Shown: positions 50,197 through 59,755 of the stretch, piece after piece
How the letters are laid out: every line of letters begins with the position of its first letter
Position numbering within the stretch: position 1 is the stretch's first letter
Origin: an uncultured Roseicyclus sp.
GTDB taxonomy: Bacteria; Pseudomonadota; Alphaproteobacteria; Rhodobacterales; Rhodobacteraceae
DNA length: 64,000 nucleotides
NCBI GenBank assembly: GCA_947494975.1
Contig: CANLXA010000005.1
Location: 1-64,000 of the forward strand
Direction of reading: 5' to 3'
Made by a program: the position numbers and the translations under genes
Notes under the pieces: generated by a model
What the model was told of the DNA's origin: nothing
The model's database searches: none
The model's input: only the letters and a program-made list of their open reading frames with translations

Positions 50197-50705
50197 GCCT
50201 CACCCTCCTCCTGATCCGTCATTGCAAATCCGACTGGACGGCCGGAGCGGTCTCGGATCATGACCGCCCGTTGAACCCGCGCGGACAACGGGACGCACCG
50301 CGGATCGGTGCCTGGTTGCGGTCGCAGGGCCTCACGCCTGACCTCGTCCTGTGTTCCGACGCCTGCCGCACCCGGCAGACATGGGACGGGATCACCTCGG
50401 TCCTGCCCTCGCCGTTGCCCAAGCTGGTGCTGAGCCGGGATTTCTACCTGGCAGAACCGGCAGTGATGTTGCGCGCGATCCAACAGGTCGAGGGCGCACA
50501 GACGGTTGCCGTGGTGGCCCACAGCCCGGGCATTCCGTCGCTCGCCTGGGATGTGGTGGAGATGCCGCCGGTGGAACCCGAATTCGGCACCTATCCGACA
50601 GGCGCCGTCACGGTGATCGATTTTGACGCCGAAGCTTGGGCCGACATCACACGCGGCGACGTCAGGGCCTTCGTCATCCCACGCGGGCTGCCCGACCGGG
50701 ATTGA
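50193..50705 (+). CDS. SixA-like histidine phosphatase (170 aa)
   Basis: Starts L-T-L-L-L-I-R-H-C-K-S-D-W, the phosphoglycerate-mutase-type RH motif in SixA form. L-N-P-R-G-Q-R-D-A, S-D-A-C-R-T-R-Q-T, and V-V-A-H-S-P-G-I (second His) complete the active site. SixA acts on phosphohistidine. The start overlaps the previous stop by 4 bp. Confidence 0.85.
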   Translation: MSLTLLLIRHCKSDWTAGAVSDHDRPLNPRGQRDAPRIGAWLRSQGLTPDLVLCSDACRTRQTWDGITSVLPSPLPKLVLSRDFYLAEPAVMLRAIQQVEGAQTVAVVAHSPGIPSLAWDVVEMPPVEPEFGTYPTGAVTVIDFDAEAWADITRGDVRAFVIPRGLPDRD

Positions 50706-50873
50706 TGACACACCGTCACGCACGGTTTCCAAAAAATTCGAGGCAAAACTGCGCCAGTTTATCTGCACTCAGCCACTCTTCTTCATGCTCCGTTAGGGCC
50801 TGGGGCAACAATGTGGCGGTGTTCGGGACAGGGCTTATACGCCTGTTTGTCGGACATTGTAGGGGTGCTTCAA

Positions 50874-51962
50874 ATGGACGACCAAAGCCTGACATGGAAA
50901 GTGACGCCGGATCTTCTTGGCGTTCTCGACGCTGACGGAAAGTTCATGCGAACCAACCCGGCCTGGTTCGCCGTGCTTGGCCGCACGTCCGAAGAGATCG
51001 AAAGCCGGTTGTTCTTCGATTTCATTCATCCCGACGACATGGCCATCACCGCCAAGGCATTCGTCGATATCCAGCATGGCAAGCCGATCCTTCAATTTGA
51101 GAACCGCTATCGGCACAAGGACGGGAGCTATCGGTGGCTGTCTTGGAACGCTGTGCCCGAAGCTGACCTGTTTGTCTGCTCCGCGCGCGATGTCACCGAC
51201 GCGAAAGACCGGGAAGACAAACTTGCCCGGGCGCAGGCCGACGCCGTGCTGCGCGAGCAATTCATCTCCATCCTCGGCCACGATTTGCGCAACCCGCTTG
51301 CCGGTGCCAGCTGCGCGGTGCAATTCCTGGAGCGCGAGGTTCTGTCCGAGCGAGGGCGTATCGTGCTCAACACCGCCAACCTCTCCCTTCAGCGGATGTC
51401 CAAGCTGATCGACGATGTGCTCGATTTCGCGCGTGCGCGGCTTGGTGGGGATATCGGCGTTTCGCTCAAGCCGGATGCCCGCCTGAAACCGGTTCTCCAG
51501 CAGACGGTGAACGAGATGAAGTTGGCCAACCCCACCATTCAATGGCAAGAAATCCTCGATTTCGCCGATCCGGTTTCCTGCGATCCCGACCGGATTGCGC
51601 AATTGATCTCCAACCTTTTGGGCAATGCCATTTTCCACGGCGAGCCCGGCGGCACGATCCGCATTCATGCCCGCGATGCCGGTCCGAACCTGCTCGTCTC
51701 CGTCACCAATCGCGGTGGACAGATCCCTAAAGAGATCCAGACGCAGCTCTTCGAGCCATTCGAGCGGGCCGAACCGGGAAGTTCGCAAAACGGGCTCGGC
51801 CTGGGGCTCTATATCTGCAAGCAGATCGCCGATGGGCATAACGGCGATTTCGAGGTTGAGTCCGACGGCAATGAGACGACTTTCACGCTCAAGATCCCGC
51901 GTGGTCGAAGCCTGATCTCATTGGTGACGGAGCCGATGGTAGAATTGCGCAAGACGGCCTGA
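50874..51962 (+). CDS. PAS-domain sensor histidine kinase (362 aa)
   Basis: Residues ~1-110 form a PAS/PAC domain (LGVLDADGKFMRTNPAWFAVL ... YRHKDGSYRWLSW). The kinase core has H-box ILGHDLRNPLAGAS, N-box NLLGNAIFHG, and ATP motif NGLGLGLYICKQ. No membrane segment is seen, so it is cytosolic. ATG 50874 is preferred; an upstream ATG at 50811 adds 21 less typical residues. The partner regulator is not adjacent. Confidence 0.85.
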   Translation: MDDQSLTWKVTPDLLGVLDADGKFMRTNPAWFAVLGRTSEEIESRLFFDFIHPDDMAITAKAFVDIQHGKPILQFENRYRHKDGSYRWLSWNAVPEADLFVCSARDVTDAKDREDKLARAQADAVLREQFISILGHDLRNPLAGASCAVQFLEREVLSERGRIVLNTANLSLQRMSKLIDDVLDFARARLGGDIGVSLKPDARLKPVLQQTVNEMKLANPTIQWQEILDFADPVSCDPDRIAQLISNLLGNAIFHGEPGGTIRIHARDAGPNLLVSVTNRGGQIPKEIQTQLFEPFERAEPGSSQNGLGLGLYICKQIADGHNGDFEVESDGNETTFTLKIPRGRSLISLVTEPMVELRKTA

Positions 51963-52005
51963 CCGGGCCCGCCGGTCGAAAGGCACGCCCCTCAAACAGC
52001 GAAGC

Positions 52006-52033
52006 GCCCGCCGCCCCGATAGGGGCGACGGGC
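52006..52033. terminator. Bidirectional hairpin between PAS kinase and bztD
   Basis: GCCCG-CC-GCCCC pairs with GGGGC-GA-CGGGC, giving two 5-bp stems around a small mismatch and a GATA loop. It lies between two convergent genes (stops at 51962 and 52074) and may serve both. Confidence 0.55.
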
Positions 52034-52073
52034 GATCTGGTATCTGTTTGGCGGGAATTACCCTGCTACGCAA

Positions 52074-52877
52074 TCAATGGCCGAGGATCTGGCTCAGGAA
52101 CAATTGCGTGCGTTCGCTTTGCGGGTTCGTGAAGAACTCTTCCGGCTCGTTCTGTTCCACGATCTGGCCGGCATCCATGAAGATCACGCGGTTCGCCACC
52201 TGACGGGCAAAGCCCATCTCGTGGGTCACGCACAGCATCGTCATGCCTTCCTCGGCGAGCGCGATCATGGTGTCGAGCACCTCCTTGATCATCTCCGGGT
52301 CCAGCGCCGAGGTCGGTTCGTCGAACAGCATGATGCGCGGGCGCATGCAAAGCGACCGGGCAATGGCCACACGCTGTTGCTGGCCGCCCGAAAGCTGGCC
52401 GGGATACTTGTCGGCCTGTTCGGGGATCTTCACCTTCTCCAGGAAATACATCGCCGTTTCCTCGGCTTCCTTCTTGGGCGTCTTGCGCACCCAGATCGGG
52501 GCCAGTGTGCAGTTCTCCAGGATCGTCAGATGCGGGAACAGGTTGAAGTGCTGAAAGCACATGCCAACCTCGGACCGGATCTTGTCGATATTCTTCAGGT
52601 CATTCGACAGAAGCGTGCCGTCCACCACGATGGAGCCCTGCTGATGCTCTTCCAGTGCATTGATGCATCGGATCAGCGTGGATTTCCCCGAGCCGGAGGG
52701 GCCGCAGATCACGATCCGCTCGCCTTGCTGGACGGTCAGGTTGATGTCGCGCAGGACGTGGAACGTCCCGAACCACTTGTTCATCCCGGTGATCTCGATC
52801 GCGACCTCGTCAGAGACCTTCATTTGCGACCGGTCGATTTCCCGGTCCTGAATAAGCGTGTTTGCTGCGTCGGACAT
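52074..52877 (-). CDS. bztD: Glutamate/glutamine/aspartate/asparagine ABC transporter ATPase (267 aa)
   Basis: Walker [12 protein letters not shown]-loop [10 protein letters not shown], signature [13 protein letters not shown], Walker B I-M-L-F-D-E-P-T and H-switch V-T-H-E-M mark an amino-acid-type ABC ATPase. It ends the bztABCD order and powers uptake. High similarity to the Rhodobacter Bzt system is inferred from gene order and subunit lengths. Confidence 0.9.
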   Translation of the reverse strand: MSDAANTLIQDREIDRSQMKVSDEVAIEITGMNKWFGTFHVLRDINLTVQQGERIVICGPSGSGKSTLIRCINALEEHQQGSIVVDGTLLSNDLKNIDKIRSEVGMCFQHFNLFPHLTILENCTLAPIWVRKTPKKEAEETAMYFLEKVKIPEQADKYPGQLSGGQQQRVAIARSLCMRPRIMLFDEPTSALDPEMIKEVLDTMIALAEEGMTMLCVTHEMGFARQVANRVIFMDAGQIVEQNEPEEFFTNPQSERTQLFLSQILGH

Positions 52878-52888
52878 GGTTTCTCTCC

Positions 52889-54223
52889 TCAGCGGTGGTC
52901 AGTGGCGAGCTTGCGCTCGAGATATTGCGAATAACGGGACATGCCGAAGCAACAGATGAAGAAGCACAGCCCGATGAAGATGAACAATTCCCAGTAGATC
53001 CCGTTCCAATCCGTGTCGGCCCGGATCGCGTTCGAGAACCCGATCGGGTCAAACAGCCCGATGAAGACCACCAGCACGGTATCCTTGAAGAGGCCGATGA
53101 ACGACGACACGATGCCCGGAATGGAGATCTTGAGCGCCTGGGGCAGGATGATCAACTGCATGCTCTGCCAGTAATTCAGGCCCAGGGAATCTGCGCCCTC
53201 ATACTGTCCCCGCGGCAAGGCCGCGAGGCCGCCCCGGATCACCTCGGCGATATAGGCCGAGGAGAAGAGCGTGACCATGATGATCACCCGCACCATCAGG
53301 TCGAAATTCGATCCCGGCGGCAGGAAGTATCCCAACAGCAGCTGTGCGGTGAACAGCCACACGATCAATGGCACGCCCCGGATCACCTCGATGAAGATGA
53401 CGGAGCATTTGTTGATGATGAACAGATCCGATTGCCGTCCCAGGGCCAATATGACGCCCAGGGGCATCGACAGGATGATACCCGACGCGCCGATCACGAA
53501 GGCCAGAAGGAAGCCGCCGAACGCGCGGGATTCCACCGACTGGATGCCAATGGGAAGGATCGAATGCAAGCCGCTGATCAGCGGGCCGGTCAGGTACATC
53601 CAGAACAGGATGGGCACCAGGATCGCACCAATGGTGGCCAGCATGGACCCCAACGTGCCTTCACCGAACTTGACGACGGCCCAGCCGAGGACAAACCCAA
53701 GCGCCACGACGATCGGGGTCCAGATCGACCCGCCCCACAACAGCCAGAAGCACAGGAATGGCATCAGGACGGTCAGGATCAGCATCTTGCGCGGCAGACT
53801 GTCGTAAAGCACCGGCGCAATCGCGGTGAGAAACAGGACCAGTGCAAGGATCGGACGCCAGTAGAGATCGCTGGGGTAGAAGCCGAACATCAGCTGGTCC
53901 CAGCGGTCGACCAGGACCGCCCAACAGGCCACGTCATGGCCATGCTCTCCGCTGCCGCCCCGTGCATCGCGGATCTCGCGGCATTCGTTCAGCGATCCCG
54001 CGTCCCAGATGCCGTTGAGCATCCACGGCAGGATCGCAACAAGGACGACGTAGATCACGTAGATCGAGATGATCGTCATCAACGCGTTCCACACCGATGA
54101 GAACAGGTTCTCGCGCGCCCACTTTATCGGCCCGGAGACCGTGACCGGTGGCGTCTGCTCGGGCAGCATCTCGGTGCGGACATACGCAGTGTCGAGGGCG
54201 GTTTCTGAATGCAGTTCACTCAT
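52889..54223 (-). CDS. bztC: Amino-acid ABC transporter permease BztC-like (444 aa)
   Basis: A long permease with about eight hydrophobic segments. The C-terminal membrane domain has the inner-membrane permease signature ([24 protein letters not shown]-like loop) that docks to the ATPase. The periplasmic loop after the first segments ([20 protein letters not shown]) is typical of Bzt/Aap permeases. It starts 2 bp upstream of bztB's stop side, so the pair is co-translated. Confidence 0.87.
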   Translation of the reverse strand: MSELHSETALDTAYVRTEMLPEQTPPVTVSGPIKWARENLFSSVWNALMTIISIYVIYVVLVAILPWMLNGIWDAGSLNECREIRDARGGSGEHGHDVACWAVLVDRWDQLMFGFYPSDLYWRPILALVLFLTAIAPVLYDSLPRKMLILTVLMPFLCFWLLWGGSIWTPIVVALGFVLGWAVVKFGEGTLGSMLATIGAILVPILFWMYLTGPLISGLHSILPIGIQSVESRAFGGFLLAFVIGASGIILSMPLGVILALGRQSDLFIINKCSVIFIEVIRGVPLIVWLFTAQLLLGYFLPPGSNFDLMVRVIIMVTLFSSAYIAEVIRGGLAALPRGQYEGADSLGLNYWQSMQLIILPQALKISIPGIVSSFIGLFKDTVLVVFIGLFDPIGFSNAIRADTDWNGIYWELFIFIGLCFFICCFGMSRYSQYLERKLATDHR

Positions 54224-54224
54224 A

Positions 54225-55514
54225 TCACCGCTCCTTCAGTTTGACGGAGTTGTTGTAGACGTTCATCACCGCCGAAATGATCAGCGACGTCGCGAGGTAG
54301 AACGCCCCGAGGAGGAGCATCCCCTCCAATTCTCGCCCTGTCTGGTTGATCGTGATGCCGCCCAGGGTCGAGCGAACATCCATGTATCCCACCGCGAGCG
54401 CCAGTGACGAGTTCTTGGTGAGGTTCAGGTATTGCGAGATCAGCGGCGGGATGATGACCCGCATCGCCTGCGGCAGAACCACGAGGTTCATCGTCCAGGA
54501 GGCCCGCATACCCAGGGCCGAGGACGCCTCGGTCTGGCCCTTGCTGACCGACATGATGCCCGCCCGCACGATCTCGGCGATGAACGCGCCGGTATAGAGC
54601 GACAGGGCGAACCATAGCGCGATCAGGGAGTTGCGCAGATGCACACCGCCCGTGAAGTTGAAGCCCCGCAACTCGGGATAATCCAGGGTGACCCCAAGCG
54701 CGATCAGAACAAGGGTGGCAGGTAGCACAACGCTGGCCGCGCGCATCCAGAACAGGCCTGGCGGTCGTATCCCCGTGGCCTCCTGTTTTGCCTTGCCCCA
54801 GCGCCCGATGATGCCGGACACCACGATGCCACCGATCAGGGCCACCAGAAACAGCGCCCAATCTCCGAAGCTGACGGCGGGAATGACGGCGGCGGGCACG
54901 CCATCGGCGGCCTCACTCATCTCATTGCCGCCGAGCGACCGGGTGAAGACAACGTTGGGAATGTAGACGCCGCGATTGGTGACGGCCACGCTCTGGCCCA
55001 GGATCATCGAGGCCTCGGCATCCTCCCCGCGGAAATCGCGCGGTTGCGGCATGCCCTCTGTCATGACTGCGAAGATCACGATGATCCACAGCAGCAGCGG
55101 AATGTTGCGGAAGCCTTCGACATAGACCGTCATCAGGCGGCCGACGATCCAGTTCTTCGACAGGCGTAGAACACCGGCGATCACGCCTAGGATCGTTGCG
55201 AAGACGCAGCCCAGGAAGGCCACCAGAAGGGTGTTGAGGATCCCCACGAACGCGGCCCGACCGTGGGTCGAGTCGTTCGAATACTCGATCAGACGCTGGT
55301 TGATATCATACCCGGCCCGGTTTCCCAGAAAGCCGAAATCGAAATCCTTGCCAAGCGCCGACAAATTCTGGATCGCGTTTGTGACGAGCTCGAACAAGCC
55401 CCACATGATCAGAATGAACGCCACCACCTGGATCGTGAGAGACCGGTATCGGGTGTCGTAAATCAGCTGGCTGAAATGGAAAGATGGTTGCGGTGGATCC
55501 GTCAACGTCGCCAT
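54225..55514 (-). CDS. bztB: Amino-acid ABC transporter permease BztB-like (429 aa)
   Basis: Multi-spanning permease with the signature FIAEIVRAGIMSVSKGQTEA in its C-terminal membrane domain and a long periplasmic loop near residues 60-110 and 150-200, as in the Bzt/Aap family. It heterodimerises with BztC. A hairpin and a 153-bp gap separate it from bztA. Confidence 0.87.
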   Translation of the reverse strand: MATLTDPPQPSFHFSQLIYDTRYRSLTIQVVAFILIMWGLFELVTNAIQNLSALGKDFDFGFLGNRAGYDINQRLIEYSNDSTHGRAAFVGILNTLLVAFLGCVFATILGVIAGVLRLSKNWIVGRLMTVYVEGFRNIPLLLWIIVIFAVMTEGMPQPRDFRGEDAEASMILGQSVAVTNRGVYIPNVVFTRSLGGNEMSEAADGVPAAVIPAVSFGDWALFLVALIGGIVVSGIIGRWGKAKQEATGIRPPGLFWMRAASVVLPATLVLIALGVTLDYPELRGFNFTGGVHLRNSLIALWFALSLYTGAFIAEIVRAGIMSVSKGQTEASSALGMRASWTMNLVVLPQAMRVIIPPLISQYLNLTKNSSLALAVGYMDVRSTLGGITINQTGRELEGMLLLGAFYLATSLIISAVMNVYNNSVKLKER

Positions 55515-55626
55515 GGAATTGCCCCTGTCAGAAGGTATCGCGCGTCCCGTGCGGCGGCCCGATTATGGTGGGTCCTGCCGGATATATGAGGGTCGCTGCG
55601 CTTGGTAGTTGGTCCCGGATATGGAA

Positions 55627-55652
55627 AGGGCGCGACCCGTAGGTCGCGCCCT
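55627..55652 (-). terminator. Hairpin between bztA and bztB (attenuator)
   Basis: AGGGCGCGACC pairs perfectly with GGTCGCGCCCT (11 bp, loop CGTA), 15 bp after the bztA stop and followed by TTT on the minus strand. Such hairpins commonly let the binding protein be made in excess of the membrane subunits, by stopping part of the transcripts or protecting the bztA 3' end. Confidence 0.75.
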
Positions 55653-55667
55653 CACCAGTTTCAGAGT

Positions 55668-56693
55668 TTACCGGAACGGCGGGCTGTAGAGCAGGCCACC
55701 ATCGGTCCACTGGGCGTTGAGCCCGCGGGCCAGGCCGATGGGTGTCGCTTCCCCGATGTTGCCCTCGAAGAGCTCGCCGTAATTGCCGCCCGCCGCGATG
55801 GCGTTTGCGGCCCAGTCGGCCTCGAGGCCGAGCATTGCGCCCAGTTCACCCTCGGTGCCGAGCAGACGGCGGATTTCGGGGTTCTCCGTGCTGCTGCCGA
55901 TTTCGCCGACATTGGCAGAGGTCACACCGAGCTCTTCAGCAGAGATCAGCGCGTTCAGCGTCCAGCGGACGATATCGCCCCATTCGTTGTCGCCGTGACG
56001 GACCAGCGGGCCCAGCGGCTCCTTGGACACGATCTCGGGCAGAACGACGTGTGCAGTGGGATCTTCAAACGTGGCGCGCGTTGCGGCCAGGCCCGAAGCG
56101 TCCGTGGTGTACACGTCACATGCGCCGGCAAGGTATTGCTGCTGGGCTTCTGCATTGGTCTCGATCGGCACGGGCTCGTAGCTCATGTTGTTCGAGGAGA
56201 AGAAGTCAGCAAGGTTCAGTTCGGTCGTGGTGCCGGTCTGGATGCAGACGGTTGCGCCATCCAGTTCCAGGGCAGACGAAACGCCCAGTTCACGCGGAAC
56301 CATGAAGCCCTGACCATCGTAGTAGTTCACGCCGACGAATTCAAACGCCAGGTCAACGTCACGCGAGAAGGTCCACGTGGTGTTGCGCGCCAGCAGGTCG
56401 ATCTCGCCCGAAGCCAGAGCGGTAAAGCGGGTCTGGCCGGTGGTCGGGACGAATTCAACCGCGCTCGGGTCGCCGAGAACGGCGGCTGCAACCGCGCGGC
56501 ACACGCCGACATCGAAGCCCTGCCATTCGCCGTTGGCGTCAGGTGCCGCGAAACCGGTCAGGCCGGTGGTGACGCCGCAATTCAGCGTGCCACGTTCCTG
56601 GACCTGGGCCAGCGTGCCACCGTCTTGTGCAGATGCGTAACCTGCGACGGCGCCAGCAATCGCGAGCGTACCGAGAAATACGGATTTTTTCAT
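55668..56693 (-). CDS. bztA: Periplasmic glutamate/glutamine/aspartate/asparagine-binding protein (341 aa)
   Basis: A Sec signal peptide (MKKSVFLGTLAIAGAVAGYA, cut after A-S-A) precedes a family-3 solute-binding fold: VQERGTLNCGVTTGLTGFA, FDVGVCRAVAAAVLGD, then FVPTTGQTRFTALASGEIDL. It captures acidic amino acids and amides and delivers them to BztBC. First gene of the leftward operon. Confidence 0.92.
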   Translation of the reverse strand: MKKSVFLGTLAIAGAVAGYASAQDGGTLAQVQERGTLNCGVTTGLTGFAAPDANGEWQGFDVGVCRAVAAAVLGDPSAVEFVPTTGQTRFTALASGEIDLLARNTTWTFSRDVDLAFEFVGVNYYDGQGFMVPRELGVSSALELDGATVCIQTGTTTELNLADFFSSNNMSYEPVPIETNAEAQQQYLAGACDVYTTDASGLAATRATFEDPTAHVVLPEIVSKEPLGPLVRHGDNEWGDIVRWTLNALISAEELGVTSANVGEIGSSTENPEIRRLLGTEGELGAMLGLEADWAANAIAAGGNYGELFEGNIGEATPIGLARGLNAQWTDGGLLYSPPFR

Positions 56694-56928
56694 GTTTACC
56701 TCTTCCTGTGGATCCGCCCGTCGGGGTCATCTTTCCGTGTCCGTCGGGCCTTGGCATATGCCGGGAGAGCCTGTTGAACCCTCGCCGAGGCCAAAATGGG
56801 CAAATCCTGTGCATAAGGTCAAGGGTAAGGGGCGTGGAATGCCGATAGGAAACGGAGCGTTTTCGCGTACGCGTCAGGCATTCGACCATAAAATGCGCAA
56901 TGGTATCTGGGCACTGCCGCCCTTTGCA

Positions 56929-57642
56929 TCATTTTGCACAACACAGATCCCAGAACGCTTCTGCGTGAAGCAACTGGGCCTCTTTTGCGGCAGCGGCCGC
57001 TTTCGCCTCCTCATCCTCACCCCATTGCTCGATCTGCCAATCCTCATCGATTCGGCTGAGTTCGTAGGCATTCTTGGCATTTAGGCGACGTTCCGTCACC
57101 GCAAGGCCCAGAACGAGAGACCCAGTCAGCGTCACCAGATCATGCAGCGCGACCATCGAAAAGGCGTCCGTTCCGGCGACGGCATCGGCAAGATTGGCGA
57201 CCGCTTGCGGCGGCTGATCCACGGGCACGATCCCCGCGCCCACATTCAACCGCGCGTCGTAGCGCTCCGCGGCCCAGTCCAATAGTGGATCCCAGCCCGC
57301 AATGTGACGTTGCGTCAGTTCCGCCGGGCCCTCGGCGCGGTAGCACAAAAGATCGGTCTCGCCATAAGCCGCGAGCATGGCGGCGACCTCCCGAAGCTGC
57401 GGCACCACCCGCTCAATCGCCGAATTCGCCGATCGTGTGTTGGGCATGGTGAGCGGTTTGATCTCCGCCTCCTGCGCGTTCCATTCCGCGGAGATGGCAT
57501 CCGCCATCGGGCACGTCGGCAATATCAGAGGCAGCTTGCCAGGCGTGTTGAGCGGCTTTCCGTCAAGCGCCACTTGATAGCCGCCTTCCACTTCGGTCAC
57601 CTCGGCACGGGTCCAGAACCGTTTCGCTTTCCACTCGGTCAT
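56929..57642 (-). CDS. ATP12-family F1-ATPase assembly chaperone (237 aa)
   Basis: The pattern A-K-R-F-W, Y-Q-V-A-L-D-G-K-P-L-N-T-P, A-E-W-x-A-Q, E-I-x-P-x-T-M-P-x-T-R and then R-A-E-G-P-A-E-L is the ATP12 family, which binds F1 alpha subunits during assembly. It occurs in alphaproteobacteria and mitochondria. ATG 57642 has GGAGG six bases upstream and overlaps the preceding stop. Confidence 0.87.
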   Translation of the reverse strand: MTEWKAKRFWTRAEVTEVEGGYQVALDGKPLNTPGKLPLILPTCPMADAISAEWNAQEAEIKPLTMPNTRSANSAIERVVPQLREVAAMLAAYGETDLLCYRAEGPAELTQRHIAGWDPLLDWAAERYDARLNVGAGIVPVDQPPQAVANLADAVAGTDAFSMVALHDLVTLTGSLVLGLAVTERRLNAKNAYELSRIDEDWQIEQWGEDEEAKAAAAAKEAQLLHAEAFWDLCCAK

Positions 57643-58310
57643 GCGGCCTCCCACATCCGGTCAAGCGCCGTGGGAAGCGCGTCGAAATCATCCAGAACCT
57701 CCACGGCCCGCGCGGCGCGCAATGTACCCGCCGGATGGTAGCCCCAGCCAACGCCAAGCCCCCGTACCTTCGCGGAGGCCGCCATCTCCATATCGTAGCT
57801 GGTATCACCCACCATCACGGCGCGCTCGGCCGCCACGCCGGTATCGTCCAGGCAGGTCAGCACCATGGAGGGATGCGGCTTGGACGGATGATGGTCGGCC
57901 ACCTGGATGGTCTGAAACATCCGGTCCCACCCGTGCAGCTCGATCAGATGATCGAGACCCCGGCGGGATTTTCCCGTGGCTATGCCCAACAGCGTATCCG
58001 GTTCGGCGGACAATATCGCCAGGGCGGCTTCGGCGCCGGGATAAAGCGGCGAATGGGCCTCGCCGGACTGGCGCAGCGTCGCGAAGCTGTCTTTGTAGGC
58101 TTCCGTCAGGCTACCGCGCAGATGGACGTGATCGGGCACCAGCCGGGCAAACGCCTGCGGCAGCGACAGGCCGACGATCGAGAGGATGTCCGTTCGCCCG
58201 GGCGTCGGCAGATTGTGGGCCTCAAACGCGCCCGCCATCGACGCCAGGATATGCCCCTGGCTATCGACCAGCGTGCCATCGACATCGAAGATCACCAGGC
58301 GCAGGCTCAT
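57639..58310 (-). CDS. HAD-family phosphatase, phosphoglycolate-phosphatase-like (223 aa)
   Basis: HAD motifs: I-F-D-V-D-G-T-L-V-D-S (nucleophile Asp), I-A-T-G-K-S (motif II), K-P-H-P (motif III) and V-M-V-G-D-T-S-Y-D (motif IV). The cap domain fits subclass I. AGGAGG lies five bases before ATG 58310. Substrate not determined. Confidence 0.87.
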   Translation of the reverse strand: MSLRLVIFDVDGTLVDSQGHILASMAGAFEAHNLPTPGRTDILSIVGLSLPQAFARLVPDHVHLRGSLTEAYKDSFATLRQSGEAHSPLYPGAEAALAILSAEPDTLLGIATGKSRRGLDHLIELHGWDRMFQTIQVADHHPSKPHPSMVLTCLDDTGVAAERAVMVGDTSYDMEMAASAKVRGLGVGWGYHPAGTLRAARAVEVLDDFDALPTALDRMWEAA

Positions 58311-59350
58311 AATTCCTCCTCGAACGGATCGGCAGGCACGTCGCGGGGATCCCAGCCCAGGGTCTCCCACGTCTTGGCCATATGCGCGGGCATCGGCGCG
58401 ATCAGGGTCAATTGCGCGCCGGTCATCGGGTGTTTCAGGCTCAGAGAGCGGGCGTGCAAATGCAGCTTCCGGCTGATCTCACCGCCCAATTGCGCGCCCC
58501 AGCCATCGCCAAGGTTTTCCTGCCCGCTGCCGCCATACTTGCCGTCGCCGATGATCGGATGCCCGATCTCGGCCATGTGGGCGCGCAATTGATGGGTCCG
58601 GCCGGTGATCGGCACCAGGGCGCACCAGCTGACGCGACCGCCGAGGTTCGACATCACGGCATAATCCGTCTCCGCCCGCTTCGCGCCGTCCACCTGGCGC
58701 ACCTCGTCGGGATGAACCGCGCGCATCTTCTCGTTTTCCCCGCCGCGCCCATGGCCCGGCGCTTTCACCAGGCCATATTTGATCGTGCCCATTTTCGGCA
58801 GCGGTGTGCCCGCGACGGCGGCCCAGTAAATCTTCCGCGTCGTGCGCGCGCGGAACGCATCGGTCAGCGCCTTGGCCCCCATCCGCGTCCGCGCCAGAAG
58901 CAGGACGCCGGAGGTGTCCTTGTCCAACCGGTGCACAAGGCGGGGTTTGTCCTCAAGGCCGAACCGCAATTCCTCGGCCAGCCCATCCACGTGTCTGGTC
59001 TGGCCGCTTCCGCCCTGGGTGGGCAGACCGGCGGGCTTGTTCAAGGCGATGATGTGATCGTCGCGGTAGATCACCGCCTCGCGGATCATGCGGGCGTCCT
59101 CATCCGATATGCGCGCGATCCGATCGGGCGCCGGCGCCGCTCCATCCGGCAAGGGCGGGATGCGCACCTGCTGCCCCACATCGAGGCGGGTCGATGTCTT
59201 GACCCGCCCGCCATCCACGCGGATTTCACCCTTGCGGCACATCTTCTCGATCCGGCCCTGCGGGATATGCGGGAAGATCCGGCGGAACCACCGATCCAGC
59301 CGTTGATCCCCGTCGTCCGGGCCAACCTCAAGGGTCTGAACACCACTCAT
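58307..59350 (-). CDS. RluC/RluD-family rRNA pseudouridine synthase (347 aa)
   Basis: An S4-like RNA-binding domain (RIEKMCRKGEIRVDGGRVK) is followed by the catalytic core V-H-R-L-D-K-D-T-S-G-V-L-L-L-A-R (catalytic Asp), and later I-T-G-R-T-H-Q-L-R-A-H. RluC-type enzymes act on 23S rRNA. It overlaps both neighbours by 4 bp in a crcB-rlu-HAD-atp12 operon. Confidence 0.9.
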   Translation of the reverse strand: MSGVQTLEVGPDDGDQRLDRWFRRIFPHIPQGRIEKMCRKGEIRVDGGRVKTSTRLDVGQQVRIPPLPDGAAPAPDRIARISDEDARMIREAVIYRDDHIIALNKPAGLPTQGGSGQTRHVDGLAEELRFGLEDKPRLVHRLDKDTSGVLLLARTRMGAKALTDAFRARTTRKIYWAAVAGTPLPKMGTIKYGLVKAPGHGRGGENEKMRAVHPDEVRQVDGAKRAETDYAVMSNLGGRVSWCALVPITGRTHQLRAHMAEIGHPIIGDGKYGGSGQENLGDGWGAQLGGEISRKLHLHARSLSLKHPMTGAQLTLIAPMPAHMAKTWETLGWDPRDVPADPFEEEL

Positions 59351-59724
59351 GCAAACATCCCCCGCGCGACCCAAAGCCCCGCCATCAAGCCACCAATCGA
59401 CAGGGCGACAGACAATACCACATAGAGCGCCGCCTGCCCGATATCGCCCCGCTCATACAGCGTCACCGTCTCAAGCGAGAACGCCGAAAACGTCGTGAAC
59501 CCGCCCAGAAGGCCGGTCATCACCAAGGGCGACAGATGCGTCAGCCCGCGATGTGCGGCGACCACCACGAACACGCCCATCAGGAAGGATCCGACGACGT
59601 TCACCGTCAGGATCGGGAGCGGAAACCCACCATGCCCGAACATCCGGATCATCCCGATCCCGGTCAGGTATCGGAGCACGGCACCAACCGCACCACCTAG
59701 GGCAACTTGCAAGACAGCAATCAT
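59347..59724 (-). CDS. crcB: Fluoride channel CrcB/Fluc (125 aa)
   Basis: Four hydrophobic segments, the conserved GGAVGAVLRYLTG near the N-terminus and G-L-L-G-G-F-T-T-F-S-A-F-S in the third helix identify a Fluc subunit. It exports fluoride as an antiparallel dimer. No fluoride riboswitch was recognised in the short space upstream. Confidence 0.92.
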   Translation of the reverse strand: MIAVLQVALGGAVGAVLRYLTGIGMIRMFGHGGFPLPILTVNVVGSFLMGVFVVVAAHRGLTHLSPLVMTGLLGGFTTFSAFSLETVTLYERGDIGQAALYVVLSVALSIGGLMAGLWVARGMFA

Positions 59725-59755
59725 GGGCGGGGATTGGGCCGCGGCGCGGAGATTG

